Source of the DNA: an uncultured Christensenellaceae bacterium
Lineage (GTDB): Bacteria; Bacillota; Clostridia; Christensenellales; Borkfalkiaceae
Assembly: GCA_910588615.1 (NCBI GenBank)
Contig: CAJUOI010000009.1
Location: 1 to 60,527 of the forward strand
Direction: 5' to 3'
Length of the DNA: 60,527 bases
The position numbers were made by a program, and so were the translations under genes. The notes below the pieces were generated by a model. The model saw only the letters and a program-made list of their open reading frames with translations. It searched no databases and had not been told where the DNA came from. Each line of letters begins with the position of its first letter. Position 1 is the stretch's first letter. Below, piece by piece: positions 7,240-15,062 of this stretch.

Positions 7240-8123
7240 AAGATTGCCGTAAAAAAACCTTCATAGAGTTCGTTCGGCGGGATACATATCGTGTTCGGAG
7301 TGCTAGGAAGGCGCGGTAAATCAAAGGGCAATTCGGGCGGCACGAGTTCGCAGTCGCCCCGCTTGAACGCCGTTTGCAGCACGGCTTCATTTTCCGTTTG
7401 CAACACAGAGCAGGTGGAATATATGAGGATCCCTCCTTTTTTCAGCAGATTCAACGCCTTATTTAACAATTTTACCTGCAAAATCGCACTGTTTTGCACG
7501 AGTTTTTCGGAAATTTTAATCCTTTCACCGACTGTAATCGTTCCGCTGCCGCTGCAAGGAGCATCCAAAAGAATTTTATCGAAACGGAAAAAATCGTCCA
7601 GCATCAACGCATCACGGCAAATGGTGTTCACGTGCGGCACGCCCTGCCGTTTCAGATTGAAATTCATGCGGTCGAAGCGAATTTTGTCCCGCTCGCACGC
7701 CGTTAAAAATGCTTTTCCGCCCGTCAGCGCGGAAATTTCGCAGGTTTTTCCGCCGGGGGCAGCCGTCATATCGAGGATGCTTTCCCCTTCTTGCGCGTTC
7801 AGCAAAAAGGGAGGGATCATCGACGAGAGGCTTTGCAGATAGATTTCGCCGCGTTCGTACGGAGCGCTGCGAGACAAGTCCTCCTCCGAGGCGTTCGTTA
7901 CGATCAAGGCAAACGGAACCGCTGCGCGTTCGCAGTGAAATCCGAGCGAGGAAAGTGCCTTTTCCACGCTTTCGAGGTTTGTTTTCAGCAAATTGGCGCG
8001 CAGGGTAACGGGACGCTTTTGCACATACCCCCGAAGGATATTTTCGGCTGCGCTGCCGTACTGCCGGTATAATAATTCGGTTAAAAAAGCGGGAATCTCA
8101 TTCCCGCCTGTTTCTTTTTTCAT
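7227..8123 (-). CDS. RsmB/RsmF-type RNA (cytosine-5) methyltransferase
   Basis: A 298-residue S-adenosylmethionine-dependent m5C methyltransferase, probably acting on rRNA. SAM motif I is DMTAAPGGKT, motif IV LDAPCSGSGT (Cys) and motif VI YSTCSV (catalytic Cys), the two-cysteine arrangement of this family. An N-terminal segment (QKRPVTLRANLLKTN) resembles the RsmF/NOL1 lead-in. It is shorter than RsmB and lacks an NusB domain, so it is closer to RsmF/YebU. The start is the ATG at 8121-8123, two bases after the flavodoxin stop, with GGAG eight bases upstream. It is last in its operon. Confidence 0.85.
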   Translation of the reverse strand: MKKETGGNEIPAFLTELLYRQYGSAAENILRGYVQKRPVTLRANLLKTNLESVEKALSSLGFHCERAAVPFALIVTNASEEDLSRSAPYERGEIYLQSLSSMIPPFLLNAQEGESILDMTAAPGGKTCEISALTGGKAFLTACERDKIRFDRMNFNLKRQGVPHVNTICRDALMLDDFFRFDKILLDAPCSGSGTITVGERIKISEKLVQNSAILQVKLLNKALNLLKKGGILIYSTCSVLQTENEAVLQTAFKRGDCELVPPELPFDLPRLPSTPNTICIPPNELYEGFFTAILRKK

Positions 8124-8125
8124 CG

Positions 8126-8614
8126 TTACGACTCCGTAGCGTTCTTTATGTCTTGGATCCACTCCTTGACGACGTCGTCGGGCGTAACCTGCTCTTTTTC
8201 CTCGAACTTCACGTTGAGAATCGGCGCGACAAGTGCGCCGCGCGCCGCTTTTTTAAAGTCGCTGTAAGTGTGCCCAAGCCAACCGCCGTTGGTGGCAAAC
8301 GGATAAATTTTCCGTCCTTTCCAACGGTAACAGGAAAGAAATTTTTTTACGGCGGGCGCAAAAGAATACCACCAGACGGGCGTACCGATAATAACCGCGT
8401 CGTAACGGGTAAAATCAATATCGAGCGGATGAATGGCTGGAAGATAGCCGCTTTCAACCTCCTTCTGCCCGAGTCCTACCAGAACGTCGTAATCGTCCGG
8501 ATATTCTTTTACGGTACGGATTTCAACGATGTCGGCGTGAAGCGTTCGTGCAATGCGTTCCGCAACCGCCCGCGTGTTGCCGCCGATAGAATAGTACACC
8601 ACTAATTTCTTCAT
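8126..8614 (-). CDS. flavodoxin-family protein
   Basis: A 162-residue FMN-binding fold. The phosphate loop YYSIGGNTRAVAERI is at the N-terminus and the flavin-contact segment GTPVWWYSFAPAVKKFL is typical of the flavodoxin group that includes NAD(P)H oxidoreductase-like flavodoxins. It is cytoplasmic. It lies between the CobW-DUF1980 gene (27 bases upstream) and the methyltransferase (2 bases downstream). Its role in this operon is not clear; a redox partner function is inference. Confidence 0.88.
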   Translation of the reverse strand: MKKLVVYYSIGGNTRAVAERIARTLHADIVEIRTVKEYPDDYDVLVGLGQKEVESGYLPAIHPLDIDFTRYDAVIIGTPVWWYSFAPAVKKFLSCYRWKGRKIYPFATNGGWLGHTYSDFKKAARGALVAPILNVKFEEKEQVTPDDVVKEWIQDIKNATES

Positions 8615-8641
8615 GATTCTTTCCTTAAATGCGTCGAATTA

Positions 8642-9592
8642 TCAATAAAAAGTTGCAAGTTCCTGTTCGGGCGGGTTGTCGTAATCGAGCGCGCTCGCGA
8701 TGATTACGGGTCCTTCCTGACCGTAGATTTCGTTATATTCTATGGAAATCCGCCCCGTCAACGTTACCCAATCGCGTGTTTTTAATGGCAGGGTCGAGGC
8801 GTGTTTTACGACGAGTCCGCTGTAAGCGATGTCTGCTTCGCAGCAAGTCATAATATGGCGTCCGACAACGATAACGTTCGGTTTCAGCTTCTTGTCCACT
8901 GCAACCAAGCCCTTGAAGCACACCGTTTTGCCGTCGTACTTTTTCATATCCTCCATTAAGTCGCGGTAGAACAGAGCGTAGTTGCGATCCTCGATCTGCA
9001 CGATTTTTGCATCGATATCAAAGGGAAGCGGGTCAACAATTTCGTCGTATTCCGCTCTGCCGCCCTTATATTCATATACGATGTCCGGTCGGCGCGAAAC
9101 GGCGCGTACGATTTTGTGAAACTCCTCTTTGGAGAAATCTGTCTGAAAGCGGTTGAACACCACCATATCGGTAAACTGCAATTTGTCGTACGTCTGCTGG
9201 CGCATGTTGCGGTTGTAGGTTAAAAATGTGGTCGCATCGAAAAAGGTCATCACCTGCGCAATCATCCAGCCCTCGGGCATCGCTTCGAAAAAGTCGTTTA
9301 AAGGCAGCATCCCGTTGTATTCTACGACGACGCGCTCGATTTTGTTGCGCTTTGCGATTTCCGTTAAACGCTGTTCCGTCATTTCGTCGGGCGAAAGTGT
9401 TTCGATAACGTATTTTTCGACGCGAAAACGGGACGCGTCATATTCGACTTCCCCCTCTTCAAGAACGAGGAGCAAAGTTTTTTCATCCGAGTCGAAGCGT
9501 TCATCTTCGAACGTTTCCTGTATAAATTGCGTTTTACCCGAATCGAGAAATCCGAGAAATAGATAAACGGGAACTTCTTTTACCATTGCCAT
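8642..9592 (-). CDS. CobW-type GTPase fused to a DUF1980 (TIGR03943-like) domain
   Basis: A 316-residue protein. The N-terminal two thirds is a COG0523/CobW-like P-loop GTPase (GFLDSGKTQ near residue 11), but it lacks the CxCC metal motif of classic CobW proteins. The last third (from about GKTVCFKGLV to VIIASALDY) resembles the C-terminal domain of YcgQ/TIGR03943 proteins, including the hallmark RHIMTCCEAD and WVTLTGRI. In other genomes that domain goes with a YcgR-type permease; none is present here. Start taken at ATG 9590-9592, three bases after the upstream cobW stop; MVKEVP six bases later is an alternative. A metal-handling role is inferred from both domains. Confidence 0.8.
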   Translation of the reverse strand: MAMVKEVPVYLFLGFLDSGKTQFIQETFEDERFDSDEKTLLLVLEEGEVEYDASRFRVEKYVIETLSPDEMTEQRLTEIAKRNKIERVVVEYNGMLPLNDFFEAMPEGWMIAQVMTFFDATTFLTYNRNMRQQTYDKLQFTDMVVFNRFQTDFSKEEFHKIVRAVSRRPDIVYEYKGGRAEYDEIVDPLPFDIDAKIVQIEDRNYALFYRDLMEDMKKYDGKTVCFKGLVAVDKKLKPNVIVVGRHIMTCCEADIAYSGLVVKHASTLPLKTRDWVTLTGRISIEYNEIYGQEGPVIIASALDYDNPPEQELATFY

Positions 9593-9594
9593 AA

Positions 9595-10698
9595 TTAACC
9601 TAAAAACAGAGTTTTCAGCTTTTCTTCGTTGAGATCGCACCCGATGACGCAAAGTCTGCCCGTAACGGCGGGTGCGCCCTCACGGATATCCGCTTCTTCG
9701 GGAACAAAATCGAAATAGTACCAAACGTCGCTACCGTCGACGAAACCTTTGGCACGCAGTATCTGTCCGTATTCGCCCGAATCGAGAGCAGCAAGCGCCG
9801 CAGCAAGGCGTTCTTTGGTAAACGTTACGCTCGTTTCCGTGCCCCAGCTCGAAAACACTTCGTCCGCATGGTGGTGATGGTGACGAGGCTCGTGCTCTTC
9901 GCCGTCGTGTTCGCACGCCGCCCCCTCGTGATGATGGTGATGGCACTCGTGCCCTTCGCCGTCGTGGTGATGGTGCTCATGCTCACAGTTTTCGTCCTCT
10001 TCGTGTTCGTCGTGATGATGTCCGCAGCAGCATACGCCGTTTTCGTCGTAGTGGTGATGATGTTCGTGCTTTGTTTCCTTTGCAAGACGTTCGAGCTCCG
10101 CGTTCAAGCCGTTTTTACCCTGCATGGCTTTGAGGATTTCTTTACCCGAAAGCTTGTCCCAATCGGTGGTAACGATCGTCGCCTTCGTATGTTCTCGCAA
10201 CAAAGCGACCGCCTCTTTGGTCTTTTCCTCGCCGCCGCCTGTATGCGACAGTACGATACAGCTTGCATTGTTCACTTGATCAAGGAAAAATTCGCCGAAA
10301 TTCTTTAAATAGACCTTGCACTTCTGCGCGTCGACAACAGTGCAGAATGCGTTCAACTCGGAATCTTTAACGTTCGCACGCAGTACCGCCCGTATAACGT
10401 CGGAAAGTTTTCCGACACCCGACGGCTCGATGATGATACGGTCGGGAGAATATTCAGATGCAACCTTTTTTAATGCTTCGGCAAAGTCGCCCACGAGCGA
10501 ACAGCAAATGCAACCGGAATTCATTTCGGTAATTTCGATGCCTGCGTCGCGCAAAAAACCACCGTCCACACCGATTTCTCCGAACTCGTTTTCGATAAGA
10601 ACGATTTTTTCCCCTTGGTATGCCTCTTTAATGAGTTTTTTAATCAGCGTCGTTTTTCCTGCGCCCAAAAAACCCGAAAATATATCTATATTGATCAT
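9595..10698 (-). CDS. CobW/COG0523 GTPase with a long histidine-rich metal-binding insert
   Basis: A 367-residue metallochaperone-type GTPase. Walker A GFLGAGKTT is at residues 9-17, the conserved metal motif GCICC at 62-66 (Cys63, Cys65, Cys66) and a C-terminal CobW_C domain follows. Residues 211-277 hold 27 histidines and 6 cysteines in clusters such as HHHHH and CCCGHHHDEH, a probable zinc, nickel or cobalt store. It lies downstream of a metallo-aminopeptidase and upstream of a second CobW-like GTPase, suggesting metal delivery to enzymes under limitation. No Zur-type operator was found upstream. Ribosome site GAGG is seven bases from the start. Confidence 0.92.
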   Translation of the reverse strand: MINIDIFSGFLGAGKTTLIKKLIKEAYQGEKIVLIENEFGEIGVDGGFLRDAGIEITEMNSGCICCSLVGDFAEALKKVASEYSPDRIIIEPSGVGKLSDVIRAVLRANVKDSELNAFCTVVDAQKCKVYLKNFGEFFLDQVNNASCIVLSHTGGGEEKTKEAVALLREHTKATIVTTDWDKLSGKEILKAMQGKNGLNAELERLAKETKHEHHHHYDENGVCCCGHHHDEHEEDENCEHEHHHHDGEGHECHHHHHEGAACEHDGEEHEPRHHHHHADEVFSSWGTETSVTFTKERLAAALAALDSGEYGQILRAKGFVDGSDVWYYFDFVPEEADIREGAPAVTGRLCVIGCDLNEEKLKTLFLG

Positions 10699-10728
10699 GC
10701 TTTTACCTCGCGTATTCGTTCGATTCGG

Positions 10729-11955
10729 TTAAAACGCCCAGTTTCCGTCGGTGAGAATGGCAACCCTGTCCCCACGCTTGGTAACGCCGACTATTTCCAA
10801 ATCCTTGCTTCCGATCATAAAATCGACGTGGATCAAGCTGTCGTTGATTCCCTTTTCCTTCAACGCTTCCTTCGTCATGGTCTCGTACCCGCGCACGCAG
10901 TTGGAAAAGCCCATGCCGAGCGCCAAGTGGCAGCTTGCGTTTTCATCAAAGAGCGTATTGTAATAAAGAATATTCTGGTTATTGATGGGAGAATCGTAAG
11001 CAATAATCGCACATTCGCCGAGCATCGCCGCGCCTTCGTCCATTGCGATCATCTTTTCGAGCAGGTGCTGGTTCTTCTTCGCCTTCGCTTCCACCGCCCT
11101 GCCATTTACGAAACGAATCGAAAAGTCCTCGATGATTTCGCCCTGATAGGAAAGCGGTTTCGTGGAAAATACGATTCCTTCCGCTTCTCCGCACTTCGGC
11201 GAAATGAAAATTTCTTCCGAGGGAATGTTGGGATTGAAATATCTGCCCTTCAAGCTCTCTTCCCCGCCGCCCATAAAGTTGGAACCCTCGATCAATCCGA
11301 CCTTCAAGTCCGTTCCGTTCTTTGACTTATAGCGAAGTTCGACGAGATTGAGACGGTTGAGATAATCGCAGCGGCGCGCGATTTCGTCGTTGTGGTCTGC
11401 CCAAGCGCGCACGGGATCCTGTCCGTTCGCACGGGCGGCCTGCAAAATAACCTCCCAGAGCTTTTCCACCGCCTGATTGACGTTCAGTGAAGGGAATACC
11501 TTCTTCGCCCATGCCTTTCCGGGGACTGCCGCAATGCACCACTGATACTTGTTTTCCATTTCGTCGCGGTAAGGCTTGAACTGTTTCGTCCGCGCAGAAC
11601 GCACCGACGTAAATTTCTCCTGATCGATGCCCTTTAACCCGTCGGGATCGGACGATTCGAGGTAAAGCATTGCGGGGAGCTCCTTCGTTCTCAGCTCCCA
11701 CTTTTCGATTTCCCATTTTGCGACGTCTGCCAACGTTTTCTCGTCCTGATATTTATAGTTAAGGGATGCAAGCGGCTGGTGGGACCATTCCACCGTAACC
11801 TTGCCCGCGCCTGCGCGGTACAGCTCTTCTACCACCATTTCCACGAACTCGGGCTGGTCGAGTTCCGCCTGAACGATGACCCACTGACCCTTTTTGACGT
11901 TGACGCCCGTTTTGGCAAGCAATTTCGCGTAGCGCCGCAATTGTAACTTATTCAT
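10729..11955 (-). CDS. M29-family metallo-aminopeptidase
   Basis: A 408-residue aminopeptidase of the AmpS/AmpT (M29) family, cleaving N-terminal residues from peptides with a two-metal centre (Zn or Co). Candidate ligands in order: Glu in IPSEEIFISP, Glu in MLGECAI, His in ASCHLALG, then His and Asp in LIHVDFMIG, matching the known M29 set. It has normal length and no signal peptide. It is first in the operon and has a strong promoter (11991-12019); the start has GGAGG eight bases upstream. Genes downstream encode two CobW-like GTPases, so it may be a client of metal delivery (inference). Confidence 0.93.
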   Translation of the reverse strand: MNKLQLRRYAKLLAKTGVNVKKGQWVIVQAELDQPEFVEMVVEELYRAGAGKVTVEWSHQPLASLNYKYQDEKTLADVAKWEIEKWELRTKELPAMLYLESSDPDGLKGIDQEKFTSVRSARTKQFKPYRDEMENKYQWCIAAVPGKAWAKKVFPSLNVNQAVEKLWEVILQAARANGQDPVRAWADHNDEIARRCDYLNRLNLVELRYKSKNGTDLKVGLIEGSNFMGGGEESLKGRYFNPNIPSEEIFISPKCGEAEGIVFSTKPLSYQGEIIEDFSIRFVNGRAVEAKAKKNQHLLEKMIAMDEGAAMLGECAIIAYDSPINNQNILYYNTLFDENASCHLALGMGFSNCVRGYETMTKEALKEKGINDSLIHVDFMIGSKDLEIVGVTKRGDRVAILTDGNWAF

Positions 11956-11990
11956 AAAAGCCTCCGTGTATCTTTTCCTTAATTTTTATT

Positions 11991-12019
11991 ATTATACCAC
12001 TTTTTCCGTTTTTCGTCAA
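11991..12019 (-). promoter_or_regulatory. sigma-A promoter of the M29 aminopeptidase operon
   Basis: On the minus strand: -35 TTGACG (12014-12019), 17-base spacer, -10 TATAAT (11991-11996). Transcription would start about 30 bases before the ATG. It should drive the five genes down to the terminator at 7211-7239. Confidence 0.8.
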
Positions 12020-12029
12020 ACCGAAACGC

Positions 12030-12064
12030 AAAAAATTAAAAAATCACGGCAAAATACCGTAATT
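12030..12064 (-). terminator. intrinsic terminator of nrdDG
   Basis: On the minus strand AATTACGG (12057-12064) pairs with CCGTGATT (12042-12049) with one mismatch around TATTTTG, followed by a U-rich tract (A-run on plus at 12030-12043). It begins seven bases after the nrdG stop. Confidence 0.7.
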
Positions 12065-12070
12065 TTAATA

Positions 12071-12090
12071 TTATGTCAGATATAATACTA
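12071..12090 (+). repeat. 20-bp repeated motif, copy 1
   Basis: Plus strand TTATGTCAGATATAATACTA, three mismatches from the consensus TTATTTCAGACATAATACTT shared with 25383, 36762 and 48117. This copy overlaps the last codons and stop of nrdG and precedes (on the minus strand) the terminator at 12030-12064. Confidence 0.6.
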
Positions 12091-12592
12091 CATTTCCGTG
12101 TTTTAAACTTTGCTGGACATCAATAATCCGTTGGTTTGACGACCCGCGAAAGAGCAATCGGATATCTTTCAATGCCTCGATGAATCGCCCGTCTACCAGA
12201 ACGTCAAGTAAAGATAGCATCGTTTCCACAACTTCCGTTCGTGCATGCTCCTCTTTCAGCGAACCGTTTTCGTAAGTATAACCAGTATAGCACCATATCG
12301 TTTTCTTCGGGAAGTTCTTTTTCAGTTTTTGAAGGAATGGCGTCAACGCGCGCTGGTTCTGCGGCTCGAAAGGCTCGCCCCCCAATAGAGAAAGACCCGC
12401 AATATAATCGGGCGCAAGCATATGAAAAATGCTTGCCTCCGTTTCCTCAGTAAAGCGCTTCCCGTAGGAGAAATCCCACGTCATTTGGTTAAAGCAATTT
12501 TTGCAGTGCCGCGTACAGCCGGAAACGAAGAGGGATACCCGAACCCCCTCTCCGTTTGCAATGTCGTACGGTTTGATTTCCGCATAATTCAT
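12071..12592 (-). CDS. nrdG: anaerobic ribonucleotide reductase activating enzyme
   Basis: A 173-residue radical-SAM activase that generates the glycyl radical on NrdD under anoxia. The SAM cluster motif is SGCTRHCKNCFNQ (CxxxCxxC) and the glycine-rich LSLLGGEPFEPQN follows. It is cytoplasmic. The start is the ATG at 12590-12592, four bases after the nrdD stop; the longer frame to 12685 is inside nrdD. No strong ribosome site is visible, so it is probably translationally coupled to nrdD. The stop codon lies within the first copy of the repeated 20-bp motif. Confidence 0.94.
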   Translation of the reverse strand: MNYAEIKPYDIANGEGVRVSLFVSGCTRHCKNCFNQMTWDFSYGKRFTEETEASIFHMLAPDYIAGLSLLGGEPFEPQNQRALTPFLQKLKKNFPKKTIWCYTGYTYENGSLKEEHARTEVVETMLSLLDVLVDGRFIEALKDIRLLFRGSSNQRIIDVQQSLKHGNVVLYLT

Positions 12593-12596
12593 AGGC

Positions 12597-14768
12597 TTAT
12601 AAATGAAGAACTCTATCTTTGATTTCTTGCGTTCTGCCCTGATTCCAGAACTGCGTTCCGATGTAACCGCATGTTCTGCGCGCAACGTTCATCTTCGTCT
12701 GGTCGCGGTTATGGCAATGCGGGCATTCCCAAAGAAGCTTTCCGTCCTCTTCCACGATTCCGATTTCCCCGTCGTAGCCGCAAACCTGACAGTAATCGCT
12801 CTTGGTATTCAGTTCGGCGTACATGATATTATCGTAAATGTAGCGCATGATCGAGAGTACGGCGGGAAGATTGTTTTGCATATTGGGTACTTCTACGTAG
12901 GAAATCGCGCCTCCCGGCGACAGCTGCTGGAATTCGCTTTCGAATTTGAGCTTCGTAAATGCGTCGATTTTTTCGGAAACGTGTACGTGGTAGCTGTTCG
13001 TAATATAGCTTTTATCGGTAACGTCGGGAATGATCCCGAAACGGCGTTGTAAGCACTTGGAGAACTTGTACGTTGTGCTTTCAAGAGGCGTGCCGTACAA
13101 CGAAAAATCAATATTTTCCTTCGCTTTCCATTCCTTGCACTTGTCGTTCATGTGCTGCATGACGGAGAGCGCAAACGGCTTCGCCTCTTCGTCGGTGTGA
13201 GATTTTCCCGTCATGTACTTGGTGCACTCATATAAGCCGGCGTATCCGAGCGAGATCGTGGAATAGCCGCCGTACAGCAGCTTGTCTATGGGTTCGCCCT
13301 TTTTCAGACGGGCAAGCGCGCCGTACTGCCAAAGGATGGGCGCCGCATCGGAAAGCGTTCCCTTTAAACGGTTGTGCCGTTCCATGAGGGCGCGGTAGCA
13401 TAACTCGAGCCGTTCGTCGAAGATTTTCCAGAATTCATCCGTGTTACCGCCCGATGAAAGCGCGACGTCCACAAGGTTGATCGTAACGACGCCCTGATTG
13501 AATCTGCCGTAATACTTCGGATCTCCGTTTTCGTCCACGTAGGGCGTTAAAAAACTGCGGCATCCCATACATGTATAGCAATGTCCCTCGCCGTTTTTGT
13601 CCACCTTGTATTCAAGCATCTTCTTTTCGGAAATATAGTCTGGCACCATGCGCTTCGCCGTGCACTTTGCGGCAAGCTCCGTAAGGTAAAAATATTTGCC
13701 GTTCTCTTTGATGTTGTCCTCTTCCAAAACATAAATGAGCTTGGGGAATGCGGGCGTTACCCAGACGCCCGATTCGTTTTTGACGCCCTGAATGCGCTGC
13801 TTCAACGTTTCTTCGATGATGAGCGCGAGATCGTGCTTTAACTGCTTCTCTTTCGCTTCTCCGAGATACATGAACACGGTTACGAAGGGCGCCTGACCGT
13901 TTGTCGTAAGCAGGGTAACGACCTGATATTGAATGGTCTGGATTCCCCTGCCGATTTCTTCGCGGAGGCGTTTTTCCGTAATTTTGGCAATCTGTTTTTC
14001 GTCGTCGATGCCCGCTTCTTTGAGTTCTTTTTTGACTTCAGCCTTAATTTTTTTGCGGCTGATGTCGACGAATGGTGCAAGGTGCGTCAGCGAGATGCTT
14101 TGTCCGCCGTATTGGTTGGACGCAACCTGCGCGATAATCTGAGTGGCGATATTACACGCTGTCGAGAAGGAATGCGGCTTTTCGATAAAGGTACCGGAAA
14201 TCACCGTTCCGTTTTGCAGCATATCCTCTAAGTTGACAAGGTCGCAGTTGTGCATGTGCTGTGCAAAATAGTCGGCGTCGTGGAAGTGGATCAACCCCTC
14301 GTCGTGCGCGTCTACTATGTCTTTGGGCAACAGAATGCGACGCGTGATATCTTTGCTGACTTCGCCCGCCATATAGTCGCGCTGTACGGAATTGACCGTA
14401 GGATTTTTGTTGGAATTTTCCTGCTTGACTTCCTCGTTATTGCATTCGATGAGGGTTAAAATTTGCGCGTCGGTGGTGTTTGCACGCCGCGCGAGCGCAC
14501 GGGAATAACGGTATGTAATATACTTACGCGCTACGGCGTAAGCCTTCTGATCCATAATTTGGTTCTCTACGAAGTCCTGAACTTCCTCCACGTTGACGGC
14601 GCGGTTCAAGTCGCCCGAAAGCGCCGTAACTTTGTTTGAGATAACCGTGATTTGCTCCTCCGAGAGGCGGTTATCCTCACTGACTTCGTTATTTGCCTTG
14701 CGAATGGCGTTTACGATTTTTTCAACGTCGAACGCAACTTCCGTACCGTTTCTTTTAATGATTTTCAT
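12597..14768 (-). CDS. nrdD: anaerobic ribonucleoside-triphosphate reductase (class III)
   Basis: A 723-residue glycyl-radical enzyme that reduces ribonucleoside triphosphates to deoxyribonucleotides anaerobically, using formate as reductant in known members. An ATP-cone domain is N-terminal (MKIIKRNGTEVAFDVEKIVNAIRKA). The active-site region contains YTCMGCRSF. A zinc site is at the C-terminus (CQVCG and CPHC), followed by the radical site RRTCGYIGTQFWNQG. The start has AAGGAG upstream. Upstream are a sigma-A promoter, a hairpin at the transcript start and two NrdR boxes, so repression by NrdR is expected. Confidence 0.97.
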   Translation of the reverse strand: MKIIKRNGTEVAFDVEKIVNAIRKANNEVSEDNRLSEEQITVISNKVTALSGDLNRAVNVEEVQDFVENQIMDQKAYAVARKYITYRYSRALARRANTTDAQILTLIECNNEEVKQENSNKNPTVNSVQRDYMAGEVSKDITRRILLPKDIVDAHDEGLIHFHDADYFAQHMHNCDLVNLEDMLQNGTVISGTFIEKPHSFSTACNIATQIIAQVASNQYGGQSISLTHLAPFVDISRKKIKAEVKKELKEAGIDDEKQIAKITEKRLREEIGRGIQTIQYQVVTLLTTNGQAPFVTVFMYLGEAKEKQLKHDLALIIEETLKQRIQGVKNESGVWVTPAFPKLIYVLEEDNIKENGKYFYLTELAAKCTAKRMVPDYISEKKMLEYKVDKNGEGHCYTCMGCRSFLTPYVDENGDPKYYGRFNQGVVTINLVDVALSSGGNTDEFWKIFDERLELCYRALMERHNRLKGTLSDAAPILWQYGALARLKKGEPIDKLLYGGYSTISLGYAGLYECTKYMTGKSHTDEEAKPFALSVMQHMNDKCKEWKAKENIDFSLYGTPLESTTYKFSKCLQRRFGIIPDVTDKSYITNSYHVHVSEKIDAFTKLKFESEFQQLSPGGAISYVEVPNMQNNLPAVLSIMRYIYDNIMYAELNTKSDYCQVCGYDGEIGIVEEDGKLLWECPHCHNRDQTKMNVARRTCGYIGTQFWNQGRTQEIKDRVLHL

Positions 14769-14815
14769 ATCCCGTTGCTCCTTATACTCTCTCCGCCCTT
14801 CCTTGCGGGAAAAAA

Positions 14816-14838
14816 GCGTTCCCTCAAAAAGGGAACGC
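14816..14838 (-). terminator. hairpin with U-run at the very 5' end of the nrdD transcript
   Basis: On the minus strand GCGTTCCC (14831-14838) pairs perfectly with GGGAACGC (14816-14823) around TTTTTGA, followed by six U. The predicted transcription start is near 14836, so the hairpin begins at about +1. It could attenuate transcription or protect the 5' end of the mRNA. It is not needed to end any upstream gene. Confidence 0.6.
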
Positions 14839-14842
14839 TCTA

Positions 14843-14871
14843 ATGATACAACAACGGGAAAAATTTGTCAA
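14843..14871 (-). promoter_or_regulatory. sigma-A promoter of nrdDG
   Basis: On the minus strand: -35 TTGACA (14866-14871), 17-base spacer, -10 TATCAT (14843-14848). NrdR boxes lie directly upstream. Confidence 0.8.
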
Positions 14872-14878
14872 GCATTTG

Positions 14879-14926
14879 CCACAATATTTAGATAAAATTT
14901 TTTTTCTTTACCACTATATCTTGTGG
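14879..14926 (-). promoter_or_regulatory. tandem NrdR boxes upstream of nrdD
   Basis: Two 16-bp sites: CCACTATATCTTGTGG (14911-14926, nearly palindromic) and CCACAATATTTAGATA (14879-14894, degenerate right half). They start 32 bases apart, about three helical turns, which is the spacing known for paired NrdR sites (consensus close to ACACWATATWTWGTGT). They end eight bases upstream of the -35. NrdR itself is not in the window. Confidence 0.75.
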
Positions 14927-15062
14927 TTTATAAGAATTATGTCGATTTTTGCGTGTGAAACAAAGGACGCAAAAAGTTACACGGCAAAAACGGAAAATTT
15001 TCCGAGAAAAAACCGATATACGGCGCTCCGCCGCTGAAAATGAGCGAAAACCGAGTTGGGTA

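Noticed and set aside
9868..10308. Hydrophobic Val/Met-rich frame antisense to the His-rich CobW insert
   Set aside because: Histidine codons (CAY) read as GTG/ATG on the other strand, which creates an artificial membrane-like frame.
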